NCBI RefSeq assembly: GCF_016097555.1
Contig: NC_054699.1
Coordinates: 6,024,102-6,088,101, forward strand
Reading direction: 5' to 3'
Length of the DNA: 64,000 nt
Source of the DNA: Gigantopelta aegis
Lineage: Eukaryota; Mollusca; Gastropoda; Neomphalida; Peltospiridae
A model generated the notes under the pieces. That model did not search any database. It saw only the letters and a list, made by a program, of their open reading frames with translations, and was not told the DNA's origin. Below are positions 30,601 to 36,148 of the stretch, one piece after another. Numbering within the stretch: the stretch's first letter is position 1; each line of letters opens with the position of its first letter. Both the position numbers and the translations under genes were made by a program.

Positions 30601-32760
30601 CACTTAGAACCAGATCAATGATCTTCGGCAGGGTCGACTGCACAAAGCACTTGCTTTCTTCCACTGGGCAGTTGCATTGTAAGAACTCAAACAGGCCATA
30701 CCACACGAAACTGAAGTCAATCTCGGAATGTCTGTCTTTGGATCTCACAACTGGTTTACCGTATGAAATGTAAACAAAGAACATTTAGCATTTTGACATC
30801 TCTTATATACTAAGATAAAAAAACCTTTTAGGAATTTTAATTTTAGTAAATGATCTTAAATAACTGAAAACTCATAACTTTCAAAGCGAAATTAAGACAC
30901 CAGATTTAATTGATGCATCATTTGTCAGTACAAGTAACAGGCGATTTTCAATACAAAACTGAAAGTCGACACCTGTGCCCATGACAGGCGTGTGCTACAA
31001 CAGCTTGTTCTGAATGTGCACATTAAAACCTATGACGTGACCTGACCAGAACAAAATGAAATGTGTAACTGTCATATCATTGAAACTGGGGAGTTAAAGT
31101 ACAACAGAGTAGTATCAAATATACTGACATCAAAAACCTTTATACTGAAGTCAAACATATTTATACTGCTATCAAATACCTTTATCTGAGGTGATGACAT
31201 CGAAGTCGTTGGTCTGGTAGCCAGCCTGCACCGCAGTGTGGATGTCCTGAACACTGTAGACGATGTCGTCCAAGTTGTAATCGTCACTGACACACATGCT
31301 CCTCAGACCCACGAGGAGATGTCGGATGTCAGACCATGCCTGAAGGTTACACGGAAACGGCAGACGATCGGTCTGCATTGCCAAATTGTTCATCCTAAAA
31401 GGGATATTCCATAATTAAACAATGATTGAGCAGGATTCAAGTTCTAATCTCACATTTTAAAAACATATTTTAAGGATAGCTTTGGTGAACATCGATTTGA
31501 TTTATTAATCATCGGCTATTGGATGTCAAACATTTGATATTTTTTACAGATAGTCTTAGAGAGAAAATCCGCTATATCTTTCCATTAGTAGCAAGGGACC
31601 TTTTATATGCACCCAGTGTTTCTGCCAGAAATTTTTTGGGGGGTGTGGCACTGTGGAATTAAAAATGTACGTGTGTGCTGAATGCAACCACAGTAAACAG
31701 GGGGTATAGGGATCTCCCACAAATTAAGAAAATGGGTGGCATTAAAAAATTAAAATAGTAACGTGTGTGCTTAATGTTGCAAAATCACACAGTAAACAGG
31801 GACTCATTAATGTTGTCCCACATAGTAATGATAAGACTCATTAATGGGTAGCATTAAAAAAACCACATAGTAATGATAAGACTCATTAATGTTGTCAAAA
31901 TCACATAGTAATGATAAGACTCATTAATGTTGTCAAAACCACATAGTAATGATAAGACTCATTAATGTTGTCAAAACCACATAGTAATGATAAGACTCAT
32001 TAATGTTGTCAAAATCTGCAAAACATTTGGGTATGGCGCCATCCCTGTTTTATCCTCTGGCAGAAACCCTGGCACCATACCACAGACAGGATAGCACATA
32101 CCACAGCCTTTGATATACCAGCCGTGGTGCACCGGATGGAACGAGAAATAGCCCAATGGGCCCACCAAAGAGGATTGATCAAGCCCCCGATACATTTATT
32201 AGTCAAAGACTAAATGTTGTCGCCATTTCATATGAAAATTAGGCTGAGTCCTGATAAACATAAGGGAACATTATGTTTTCAAAACTTTTATTAGCAACAC
32301 TTCTGATCCATTGAAAATGGGTGGTGTCGTGATTAAATCATCAGGCATAAGGCTGGTAGGTAAAGGGTTCGCAGCTCGGTACCGGCTCCCACCCAGAGCG
32401 AGTTCTTAAGGGTTCAATGGGTAGGTGTAAGACCACTACACCCTCTTCTTTCTCACTAACAACTAACCAACTGTCCTGGACAGACAGCCCGAATAGCTGA
32501 GGTGTGTGCCCAAGACAGTGTGCTTGGACCTTAATCGGATAGAAGCACAAAAATAAATTGAAATGAAATGAATTGAAAATGGATTAGCAATTACTGTTTA
32601 ATGTTTTAAAATTGTGCAGCAATCTCTAAAACTTGCAATGCAATACTGAGCCAAATGTTCCCTGAAATTTTTTTTTTTAAAGAGTTGTTTAATTTCACCT
32701 GTCTGTCAGTACACTCTCAGTGGCCTCCTCAGCCACCTCCATCGCTTCCTCACTTGACAT
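4825..32760 (-). CDS. PARG: Poly(ADP-ribose) glycohydrolase with a giant insert in the catalytic domain (12 coding exons)
   Basis: PARG hydrolyses the ribose-ribose bonds of poly(ADP-ribose) and reverses PARP signalling in nucleus and cytoplasm. Coding exons on the minus strand: 32699-32760, 31180-31394, 30553-30750, 29091-29226, 27429-27528, 25670-25789, 24365-24421, 21146-21313, 20254-20485, 16226-18735, 11565-11729, 4825-5004. All have GT/AG borders and the phases join to 1380 codons plus TAG. The family signature is intact: VDFANRYIGGG (278-288), seven residues, then QEE (296-298; EE matches human E755/E756). EEIRF, AIDAINY, REVNKALVGF and ATGNWGCGAF (1277-1286) follow in PARG order. The long vertebrate N-terminal regulatory region is missing; the start is fixed by an in-frame TAG two codons upstream. 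Oddity: residues 430-1266 come from a single exon with no PARG counterpart known to me and lie between REVNKALVGF and ATGNWGCGAF. Family assignment is very sure; the joined transcript is inferred from splice phase. Confidence 0.96.
5090..5840 (+). repeat. SINE with second type of tRNA head, split by a nested SINE
   Basis: Head ggatttagctcagtcagttg and the TGAGGTGTTTGCG region at 5090-5280; the body resumes at 5605 and ends in a long A-run at 5816-5838. The break is filled by the reverse-oriented SINE at 5281-5604. Confidence 0.88.
5281..5604 (-). repeat. Nested SINE with target-site duplication
   Basis: Complete reverse SINE: tail tttatttaacgacacactca, core, head ctgggctacgtcctgcc. It is flanked by TGCTGCATTAGGA at 5268-5280 and again from 5605, a 13-bp duplication of the host SINE. 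Confidence 0.93.
5848..7387 (+). mobile_element. Tc1/mariner DNA transposon, decayed (intron 11 of PARG)
   Basis: Terminal inverted repeats CTGAACAAAA..AAGAAACTTCCG flank the element, with TA on both sides. A transposase frame runs 6164-7189 (342 codons): helix-turn-helix region NNLRKRAISMLDAGMLTEDV, first Asp in LFSDESRFSL, last acid in KSPDLNPIEHVWD. Two in-frame stops, at 6398-6400 and 6806-6808, break an otherwise continuous frame. The middle block reads FQHANATSH where Tc1 proteins have QDNARPH, so the second catalytic Asp is lost. Inserted at the A-tail of a SINE. Confidence 0.93.
7505..7776 (+). repeat. Second SINE family (ACCGGCCTCGGTGG head)
   Basis: Head gaccggcctcggtggtgttg, then ccggtaccggttcccaccca, body tgtcctggacagacagccca, tail aagttcaaatgaaatg. 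Related copies at 27789 and 32319. Confidence 0.88.
8120..8412 (+). repeat. tRNA-derived SINE, near full length
   Basis: Head gtgacgtagcccagtggtaa, B-box ggatcgatccc, core, and tail gagtgcgtcattaaataaaa, followed by CCTT-rich sequence. Confidence 0.93.
8441..10150. repeat. 61-bp tandem array, about 28 copies
   Basis: Unit aattttaaactccatattca..gaatgaatgaatgttt repeats with almost no change. Three units (near 9142, 9569, 9935) carry tagggtc for tacggtc. The last unit runs directly into a SINE tail (10123-10200) beginning with the same gaatgaatgaatgtttaa. In PARG intron 11. Confidence 0.98.
10123..10200 (-). repeat. SINE tail (ACCCCAGCA type)
   Basis: gaatgaatgtttaacgacac then cccagcataaaaatacat and ggctattgagcgtcacc. 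The same end is seen near 26560, 42041 (plus strand) and 61341. Confidence 0.7.
10304..10610 (-). mobile_element. LINE ORF2 tail fragment (RNase H end, Nimb/I-like)
   Basis: Minus-strand frame of about 101 residues with GEWQSSYRRCRKDELVL, RIGHTYLMHSFILKKD and CEHCQCTLTVRHTLVECDHL. The RIGHTxLTH plus C-x2-C-x8-H-x4-C pattern is the C-terminus of I/Nimb-type non-LTR retrotransposons. It ends at a stop at 10304. Clade is from memory of the motif. Confidence 0.75.
10700..10828 (+). mobile_element. LINE ORF2 tail fragment, opposite orientation
   Basis: Frame WQDDWDGAVTNKLHCVKPVL then GEWQSSYRQCRKDEVVL overlaps in content with the minus-strand fragment at 10304-10610, but on the plus strand. The two form an inverted pair about 90 bp apart. 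Confidence 0.7.
10891..11184 (-). repeat. tRNA-derived SINE
   Basis: Reverse copy from ggaaatgttttatttaacga to ctgtgctacatcccgccc, with a short gap in the core. Confidence 0.92.
11213..11430. repeat. 27-bp tandem repeat
   Basis: About eight units of cacagcatctctacatctat cgccagt, two with a shortened form. Confidence 0.95.
11565..11729 (-). CDS. PARG: PARG exon 11 (ATGNWGCGAF block)
   Basis: Residues 1267-1321. ATGNWGCGAFCGDPQLKCM aligns with human ATGNWGCGAFGGDARLKAL, and YYTFDDPRL with YFTFGDSEL. This lines the ADP-ribose pocket. Acceptor tttctctgcag, donor gtcagt, phase 0. A 120-bp tandem array begins about 60 bp upstream of the acceptor. Confidence 0.96.
11791..12630. repeat. 120-bp tandem array, 7 copies, containing a transposon end
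   Basis: Unit starts gatgaaaacgtaaaaccatc and ends gtaatgtatgtggtta; copies differ at only a few bases. The first 40 bp are the left inverted repeat of the element whose right end is at 13473-13515. Starts about 60 bp upstream of the PARG exon 11 acceptor. Confidence 0.97.
13012..13305. repeat. MITE-like insert with short TIRs
   Basis: ttttatcatccattaaa at the left is mirrored by ttataatggatgataaaa at the right. Inside is the palindrome gcgatatctcc..ggagatatcgc. Confidence 0.5.
13306..13448. repeat. Near-perfect hairpin element
   Basis: Arms of about 59 bp: gtcttgtgatatcataattt and aaattatgatatcacaagac, separated by a 24-bp loop. Typical of a palindromic MITE. Confidence 0.8.
14262..14376. 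repeat. Rearranged SINE tail pieces
   Basis: A reverse tail (gtttaacgacatcaaagata) abuts a forward tail (gtgttgagtgcgtcgttaaa). Confidence 0.55.
14393..14726 (-). repeat. SINE interrupted by unrelated DNA
   Basis: ctaacatttggtaattttga at left, agggatcgtttatatgtacc and gatcgatcctagactgaccg at right. About 150 bp near 14440-14596 do not belong to the SINE. Confidence 0.7.
14727..15699. other. PARG intron 10, no feature seen
   Basis: AT-rich intron sequence without coding signal or clear repeat, apart from a cctgtcgtgggcacaag block (15370) similar in reverse to 30975-31005. Confidence 0.4.
15700..16140. repeat. Degenerate repeats of a hAT-like MITE end
   Basis: Phrases such as aattccatgacttttccagg and gacctggaaaatgac recur about six times, ending in gacccgtatgaaccctg. 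The last block resembles the CAGGGTTCATACGG end common on hAT-type MITEs. Lies 85 bp after the donor of PARG exon 10. Confidence 0.65.
16226..18735 (-). CDS. PARG: PARG exon 10: 837-residue AKAP-like insert inside the PARG fold
   Basis: Seen: one open exon of 2510 nt, acceptor ccattttag, donor gtaagg, phase 1 in and phase 0 out, making residues 430-1266. It is rich in Ser, Arg and acidic residues and richer in GC than its surroundings. Basic phosphosite-like motifs: RRRSS 543-547, KRSSS 561-565, RRSS 953-956, RRGS 1002-1005, RRRSS 1013-1017, RRSS 1057-1060, RRRES 1211-1215. Amphipathic segments: AKNLVSHLMQEG (603-614), ADQIVQDVLLTV (713-724), AAIIVDQVFQSL (853-864), ANNIIQQAIGII (1151-1162), AWDITNSALLAV (1188-1199), ADEILKSVLNVC (1248-1259). 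Known: RII-binding helices follow A-xx-[IV][IV]-xx-[AV][IL]-xx-hydrophobic, as in AKAP-IS AKQIVDNAIQQA; AKAP11 and SPHKAP are largely encoded by one giant exon. Inference: an AKAP11/SPHKAP-like scaffold exon now part of PARG. Its exon status is strongly supported; AKAP homology is tentative. Confidence 0.85.
18989..19309 (-). repeat. tRNA-derived SINE
   Basis: Full-length reverse copy from gaaatgttttatttaatgac to gggctatgtcctgccc. Confidence 0.93.
19310..19434 (-). repeat. tRNA-like SINE head
   Basis: Reverse complement reads ggcaccgcctttagctcagt tggttgagcgctcgc, then gggatcgatccc: A-box and B-box of a tRNA-like head without a following body. Confidence 0.6.
19460..19570 (+). repeat. Dispersed repeat, partner at 57590
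   Basis: ttatcggttacgcaaaaata and gcgtaacctgttacgtccat recur in reverse at 57590-57725. Unclassified. Confidence 0.5.
19648..19966 (+). repeat. tRNA-derived SINE, near full length
   Basis: Head gcgggacgtagcccagtggg through tail gctctagtggtgtcgttaaa. Located in PARG intron 9. Confidence 0.93.
20005..20125. repeat. Small palindromic element
   Basis: actcgtacgagaatagcc (20013-20030) is mirrored by ggctatcctcgtacgag (20087-20104). Confidence 0.5.
20254..20485 (-). CDS. PARG: PARG exon 9
   Basis: Residues 353-429 plus one base. AIDAINY and REVNKALVGFCLP match PARG AIDALHF and RRELNKAYCGFLRP. It then runs about 33 acidic residues past the human loop before donor gtattt, phase 1. Decayed copies of its acceptor and first codons lie just upstream (20486-20880). 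Confidence 0.94.
20486..20880 (-). repeat. Tandem decayed copies of the PARG exon 9 acceptor and first codons
   Basis: On the PARG strand the motif agagattctgaraacaacct followed by a GTGCAATCGACGCC-like string recurs about four times upstream of exon 9, roughly every 80-100 bp. The copy ending at 20657 keeps CAG and reads the exon frame for 17 codons before TAA. Copies near 20580 and 20763 have CCG in place of CAG. Confidence 0.85.
20909..21107 (+). repeat. Degraded SINE
   Basis: acatataagagatttcttgc, tctaagactatatgttagaa, atgattaataaatcaatgtg; no head. Confidence 0.75.
21146..21313 (-). CDS. PARG: PARG exon 8 (catalytic glutamates)
   Basis: Residues 297-352, beginning EEIRFCECPELIASLLFM, the family EEIRF-x-NPELI block with both catalytic Glu as the first two residues. 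FEQFSSHYGYA matches human TEQYSEYTGYA. Acceptor tgtgtcag, donor gtgtgt. Confidence 0.96.
21544..22926. repeat. 92-bp tandem array, about 15 copies (PARG intron 7)
   Basis: Unit contains ctaccggtaggtggtgtgaa and cctattaaatcttactacag. Copies at the right end share variants (cctttttt, actagag). Each unit on the PARG strand has a strong 5-prime splice-like ATAG|GTATGT. Confidence 0.97.
23281..23470. repeat. MITE, hAT-like ends
   Basis: atatcaggggtgggaatt is mirrored by aatctctacccctgatat. About 190 bp, no coding capacity. Confidence 0.65.
23811..24141 (-). repeat. SINE with extra forward tail piece
   Basis: Reverse SINE to about 24055, then gtgtgcatcattaaataaaa of a forward tail. Head missing. 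Confidence 0.85.
24365..24421 (-). CDS. PARG: PARG exon 7 (GGG half of the catalytic signature)
   Basis: A 57-nt exon for residues 278-296, VDFANRYIGGGVLGRGKVQ. It carries the diphosphate-binding GGG and the Gln of the QEE triad; the two Glu are in exon 8. The acceptor and the first 22 bases of the exon belong to a 60-bp unit present three times (24400-24579). Acceptors at 24482 and 24542 are therefore identical and would add 20 or 40 open in-frame codons. Confidence 0.95.
24400..24579 (-). repeat. 60-bp unit x3 carrying the PARG exon 7 acceptor
   Basis: Each unit on the PARG strand holds a pyrimidine tract, ttctattcacag, and the exon start GTTGACTTTGCAAACCGCTA. Copies are essentially identical. 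Exonised units would read VDFANRYIINISVSSFFYSQ, 20 codons without a stop. Confidence 0.97.
25330..25470. repeat. Diverged relative of the 11791-13515 element
   Basis: tatactaccaaatcaaatcc, gacaatagtaacatatgtgg and ctcctacctgcagcgtatca match 12080-12710, with one copy of the unit instead of seven. Confidence 0.8.
25670..25789 (-). CDS. PARG: PARG exon 6
   Basis: Residues 238-277, the first strand region of the macrodomain, leading straight into VDFANRY of exon 7. Acceptor gttttcag, donor gtagat, phase 0 on both sides. Confidence 0.9.
25857..25990 (-). repeat. SINE tail half
   Basis: tggtttatttaacgacgtac to cttttcgattagcagcaagg. Confidence 0.85.
26393..26558. repeat. 82-bp direct duplication
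   Basis: acattttacccaagtgcatg..cacgttctgtcaaactgaaa occurs twice in a row with three differences. Confidence 0.95.
26560..26635 (-). repeat. SINE tail fragment (GAATGAATG type)
   Basis: gaatgaatgaatgaacgaat expanded, then gtttaaatacaccagcataa. Confidence 0.55.
26690..27016 (+). mobile_element. LINE ORF2 tail fragment (Jockey/I-like)
   Basis: Frame ends RLRTGHCRLRSHHTRIKLVP, CHCEQAAETAEHILQYC, then a stop at 27016. LRTGHxxL followed by C-x-C-x8-H-x4-C is the usual C-terminus of Jockey/I-group ORF2. 5-prime truncated, in PARG intron 5. Confidence 0.75.
27429..27528 (-). CDS. PARG: PARG exon 5
   Basis: Residues 204-237. AQIAKLRMILNYFERI corresponds to PARG PEKLKTLFCYFRRV. Acceptor tctttcag, donor gtacag, ending in phase 0. 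Confidence 0.9.
27580..27625. repeat. AT and GATA microsatellite
   Basis: (AT)n about 15 units followed by (TAGA)n. Confidence 0.9.
27789..28022 (-). repeat. Second-family SINE
   Basis: Reverse copy: cgtgcttatatccaattaag, ctatctgggctgtctgtcca, agccggtaccgggctgcaaa, ggcttaaccactgcacc. Confidence 0.9.
28087..28398 (-). repeat. tRNA-derived SINE
   Basis: Reverse full-length copy, ending in its head at ctgggcaaggtcccacc, where the MITE at 28399 has inserted. Confidence 0.9.
28399..28768. mobile_element. 370-bp TIR element with 9-bp target duplication (Mutator-like MITE)
   Basis: TIRs of about 60 bp: catcttcataaatcaagact at left, agccttgatttatgaagatg at right, including cgttcc and cagccttgatacatgt. 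GGTCCCACC flanks both sides (28390-28398, 28769-28777). Long TIRs plus a 9-bp duplication fit Mutator-like elements. No transposase. Confidence 0.85.
28852..29038. repeat. Palindromic MITE
   Basis: aaaagtgttttggaaataac is mirrored by gttatttccaaaacactttt, arms about 40 bp. Confidence 0.75.
29091..29226 (-). CDS. PARG: PARG exon 4
   Basis: Residues 159-203. RILACAFLCVFPER and YLNRINFTAFF match human LLANAFFCTFPRR and YPDINFNRLF. Acceptor acacaag, donor gtattt; the last Leu codon is split with exon 5. Confidence 0.92.
29545..29975 (+). repeat. Dispersed repeat shared with 7800-8060
   Basis: ccctatatagctgtt and acaaaaatgggagcctgta occur in both places with a longer middle here. Unclassified. 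Confidence 0.5.
30206..30494 (-). repeat. tRNA-derived SINE
   Basis: tttgtttcacaccaccacta, core, then ggatcgatcccaaatcgacc; head partly lost. Confidence 0.9.
30553..30750 (-). CDS. PARG: PARG exon 3
   Basis: Residues 93-158, acceptor accag, donor gtcagt. STLPKIIDLVLSVEEFIP matches the PARG accessory-domain block written TLPKIADLALCLPN in human PARG. Confidence 0.92.
31180..31394 (-). CDS. PARG: PARG exon 2
   Basis: Residues 21-92, acceptor ttttag, donor gtattt. Begins MNNLAMQTDRLPF and contains the helical stretch WSDIRHLLVGLRSM. It belongs to the all-helical region before the macrodomain. Phases on both sides fit exons 1 and 3. Confidence 0.88.
31496..32180 (-). repeat. SINE split by a TIR element
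   Basis: Tail half 31496-31613 and core half 32072-32180 (agacaggatagcacatacca) are interrupted by the element at 31617-32068. Confidence 0.85.
31617..32068. mobile_element. TIR element with internal 38-bp repeats
   Basis: Ends agtgtttctgccagaaa and tctggcagaaaccctgg are inverted copies; gcacc flanks both. Units of cacatagtaatgataagact cattaatgttgtcaaaa recur about five times at 31801-32015. Related ends at 60510-60740. hAT-like ends, superfamily uncertain. Confidence 0.7.
32319..32573 (+). repeat. Second-family SINE
   Basis: ggtggtgtcgtgattaaatc, ctcggtaccggctcccaccc, tgtcctggacagacagcccg, tail aattgaaatgaaatga. Confidence 0.9.
32699..32760 (-). CDS. PARG: PARG coding exon 1 (start codon)
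   Basis: Encodes residues 1-20 plus two bases, starting MSSEEAMEVAEEATESVL, acidic, and ends AG|gtgaaa. TAG lies in frame six bases before the ATG. An acceptor-like tttgtgttacag sits 16 bases before the ATG, so a 5-prime non-coding exon probably lies upstream; I could not locate it. Confidence 0.85.
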
Positions 32761-33620
32761 GCTCTAATGCACAATCCTGTAACACAAAGTAAAGCCTCGT
32801 TATCAATGAAGAATGCCCGAATGAATGCCCTAACAAACAATTCTTAACACAATGAAAACACATCTTGTAAATAAAAAAATCCTGTAATACAAAATGAACA
32901 ATCCTGTAACAAAGTAAATGTTCATGAACAATGCTCGAATGAATGCCCTAACAAACAATCCTTAAAACAAAGTAAACACATCCTGTAAATGAAAATAATC
33001 CTTAACACAAAATGAATAATCCTGAAACAAAGTAAATGCTCAAGAACAATGAACGAAGACTTAATGAAAGTTTAAAGTTTGTTTTTTGTTTAACAACACC
33101 ACTAGAGCACATTCATTAATTAATCATCGGCTATTGGGTGTCAAACATTTGGTAATTCTGACATGTAGTCATCAGAGGAAACCTGCTACATTTTTACTAA
33201 TGCAGCAAGGGATCTTTTACAATATGCACTTTCCCACAGACAGAAAAGCACATACCACGACCTTTGACCAGTTGTGGTGCACTGGTTGGAACAAAAAAAA
33301 CACACAATCAGTTGAATGTATTCACTGAGGTGGTCCGATCCTGCAACGCAAACACCTCAAGCGAGCACTCAACCGACTGAGCTATGAACAATCCATAACA
33401 CAAAGTAAACACATCCTGTAAAGGAAAAAATCCTGTGACACAAAGTAAATGCTTATAAACAATGCCCTAATGAACAATCCTGTAACACAAAATAATCGTG
33501 TAACACAATGTAAACAATGCTGTAACACATAGTAAACAATGCTGTAACACATAGTAAACAATGCTGTAACACATAGTAAAAGCTTGTAAACATTGTAAAT
33601 TTATGCAAAATGAAAAACAC
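32761..33620 (-). repeat. Degenerate repeats of the PARG exon 1 acceptor, split by a SINE
   Basis: On the PARG strand, variants of ctttgtgttacaggattgt recur about a dozen times, with CAGG kept in many. The copy at 32777 would be the working acceptor 16 bases before the ATG. The SINE at 33070-33388 has inserted among them. Confidence 0.75.
33070..33388 (-). repeat. SINE with GAGGTGTTTGCG head
   Basis: Reverse copy ending in gcaaacacctcaagcgagca ctcaaccgactgagcta, the second tRNA-like head. Confidence 0.9.
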
Positions 33621-34065
33621 ACTCATCAGCCTGGTTGCACCTAAAAACTTACGAATTTGTTACCTACAGCAATTTTAAAAGGTTTTTGTCCAAGGCAAAA
33701 TGCTCACCTACAATAATTCTGAGCCTTCTTATAGCAGTTTAAACCAGCTTCTTTTTTTAAATTAAAAAACAAAAATAATTGCTTCAACCAATAGCAATGA
33801 TTTTTGTCCAGCAGTAACAAATTGCTATCAGGAAAGCATCTGACCTACAGGAATTCAGCAAGCTATGGCATTACGGAGGGGTGGAGGTGGGGTCTTGACT
33901 GTGGCAAGGTAAGTTTCGGGGCTGGGAGGTTAGTTCAACAAGATAAACCATGACATACATCATGTTAAAGTTGATCTTGGTGAACTACAGTGGGGAAAGG
34001 GGGCTGTGTCATACTCCCCTGTAGCTCAAGTAACCTCTAGCCGTCCCCTTGGTTTGAAATGGAGA

Positions 34066-34475
34066 GCTAGAGATGACTGTAATACTTCGGAAATTGTCGA
34101 TGACCAAATGGTAGCCAGCTACTGTGTCTGAAGTACACATTTTGTCCTAAATCTGATGCCACAACGCTTTAGTTTGATTATTCTTGAGTCCAGTCATGAC
34201 ATTAAACTTACATATTGTTAACCAATGCTACACGAAGAAATCTGATGCCTACGTGCGAAACAAACCTCTGCTGTACTTTCTTGTAGTGACATAGAGCAAA
34301 GTGTGTGCCCACGTGATACTTTGGTACTGGTTTAACGTCATGATTTGACTTGAGAATAATCAAAGTAGAGCTCCTTGGCATCAAATTTAGGAATAGTTTT
34401 TTTATTTTATACAGCAGCTGGCTATCATTTGGTCGTCGACGATTGCCGAAGTATTACACACAGTCATCTCTTGCC
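34066..34475. repeat. Inverted-repeat (foldback) element
   Basis: Arms about 140 bp: gagatgactgtaatacttcg and gaccaaatggtagccagct at left, agctggctatcatttggtcg and cgaagtattacacacagtca at right. Confidence 0.75.
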
Positions 34476-34542
34476 CTCCCCTACAACATATCAATAAAGG
34501 GAGGGCTAGAGATGACTTGAGTTAGCTCTCCTGGGAAATGTA

Positions 34543-36146
34543 TACTACTCAAAAGAATTTAAGGGTCAGACGATATTTTCGACATTATTTTCTGAATGTC
34601 AATTATATTAGCTAGACCATAATGTCACGCATGGTATTGTTCCAATTTGACGAAAGTGGGTCTAAGCAACCCATAAATGAATTAAAATCCACTGTCATTG
34701 ACACTGTCGACTAGTTCTAATGGCGAAAACATGCTTACATTTGCACGTAAATTAGGGCGAAAGCGAAAGGTCTGTTAAGTGCCCATAACTTGCTTTTTCA
34801 CAAAGCGCTTCATTTGCACGCTTTGCATGTGTATTCAATGTTCCTAATGCTGAATTTCCGTATAATTGGAGCTTGCGTTCGTGTACGGTGCACACTCCAA
34901 ATTCGACAATGGTACGACGTCAACTGACTATCAAAGATCGAGGAAGGGCTATTGCTTGGCTTCAGGATGGCAATACGCAAAGAAATGTTGCTCTGAGACT
35001 TGGTGTCAGTCAGAGTGTCGTTGGCCGACTGTGGCAACGGTACCAAGCAACGAATTCTGTTCGAAATCGTCCACGTTCGGGAAGACCCCGAAGCACTACA
35101 AATAGAGAGGACCGCTACATCACCAATATGGCTCTACGTCAACGCACAACCACTGCACGCCGATTACGTGACAATCTGCGGACGGCGACTGGAACTCGAG
35201 TGTCTGATCAAACCATACGCAATCGTCTGAGAGCCAATAATCTACGCTGCCGTCGCCAGGCTGTTCAACCACCACTCCTACCACGTCACAGAACGTCCAG
35301 ATGTCACTGGTGCACACTTCATCTGCGGTGGCAACGTGTTCAGTGGGGTCGAGTGATGTTCACTGATGAGTCCAGGTTTAGTCTCCAGTTCAACGACGGT
35401 CGGGTTCGTGTCTACAGACGTCCTGGGGAGCGCTTCGCTGACGTTAACGTTAGACAACGTCACCGGTTCGGTGGTAGCAGCGTCATGGTGTGGGGCGGCA
35501 TCTCTATCCACCACAGGACCCCCTCTATGTGGTGGATGGCAATCTGATTGGAATCCGCTATCTGAATGAGATTATCCGGCCGTTGGTTCTCCCAGGCCTT
35601 CAGCAGATTGGCGGCGGGGCAGTTCTGCAGGATGACAATGCCAGACCCCACCGCGCCAGGGTGGTAACGGACTTTCTCAGACAACAAGGTATCGCCAGGA
35701 TGGATTGGCCAGCATATTCGCCTGACTTGGCCCCAATAGAGACGCCTGGGACGAATTAGGCAGGAGAGTTCGGGATAACCATGCCCCTCCGGCCAACCTT
35801 CATGATCTGGGTCAACTTCTTATGGCAGAGTGGCAGGCCATTCCCCAAGAGTTCTTCAGACGTCTGATCAACAGCATGAGGCAACGATGTGTGGAGTGTA
35901 TTCGCGCCAGGGGTGGATTCACACACTATTAAACGAATGTTCTAATGTGTAAAATCCATGTTTGACAACCTTCAACTTTGACAGCATGTCATGTGACTTT
36001 CTTGTATACAGTGACGTTTATTTGTGTTTTTTTTGTAAATATGGAACAATAAATTAAATTTTTGGTGTAGTTTACATCATCAATCTAATACACTCTGAAA
36101 CTTATTTGGTTATAAATTTTGGACCCTTAAATTCTTTTGAGTAGTA
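34543..36146 (+). mobile_element. Tc1/mariner DNA transposon, second family, frameshifted
   Basis: TIR CTACTCAAAAGAATTTAAGG at both ends next to TA. Transposase starts at 34909 (MVRRQLTIKDRGRAIAWLQD) and ends HTHY-like FTHY at 35932. Catalytic blocks FTDESRFSLQ, LQDDNARPHRA and YSPDLAPIE are all present. There are two small frame losses, near 35518 (one base) and near 35742 just after PIE (two bases), so no full protein is made. Younger-looking than the 5848 copy because all three acidic residues survive. Lies between PARG and POLR2A. Confidence 0.93.
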
Positions 36147-36148
36147 TA

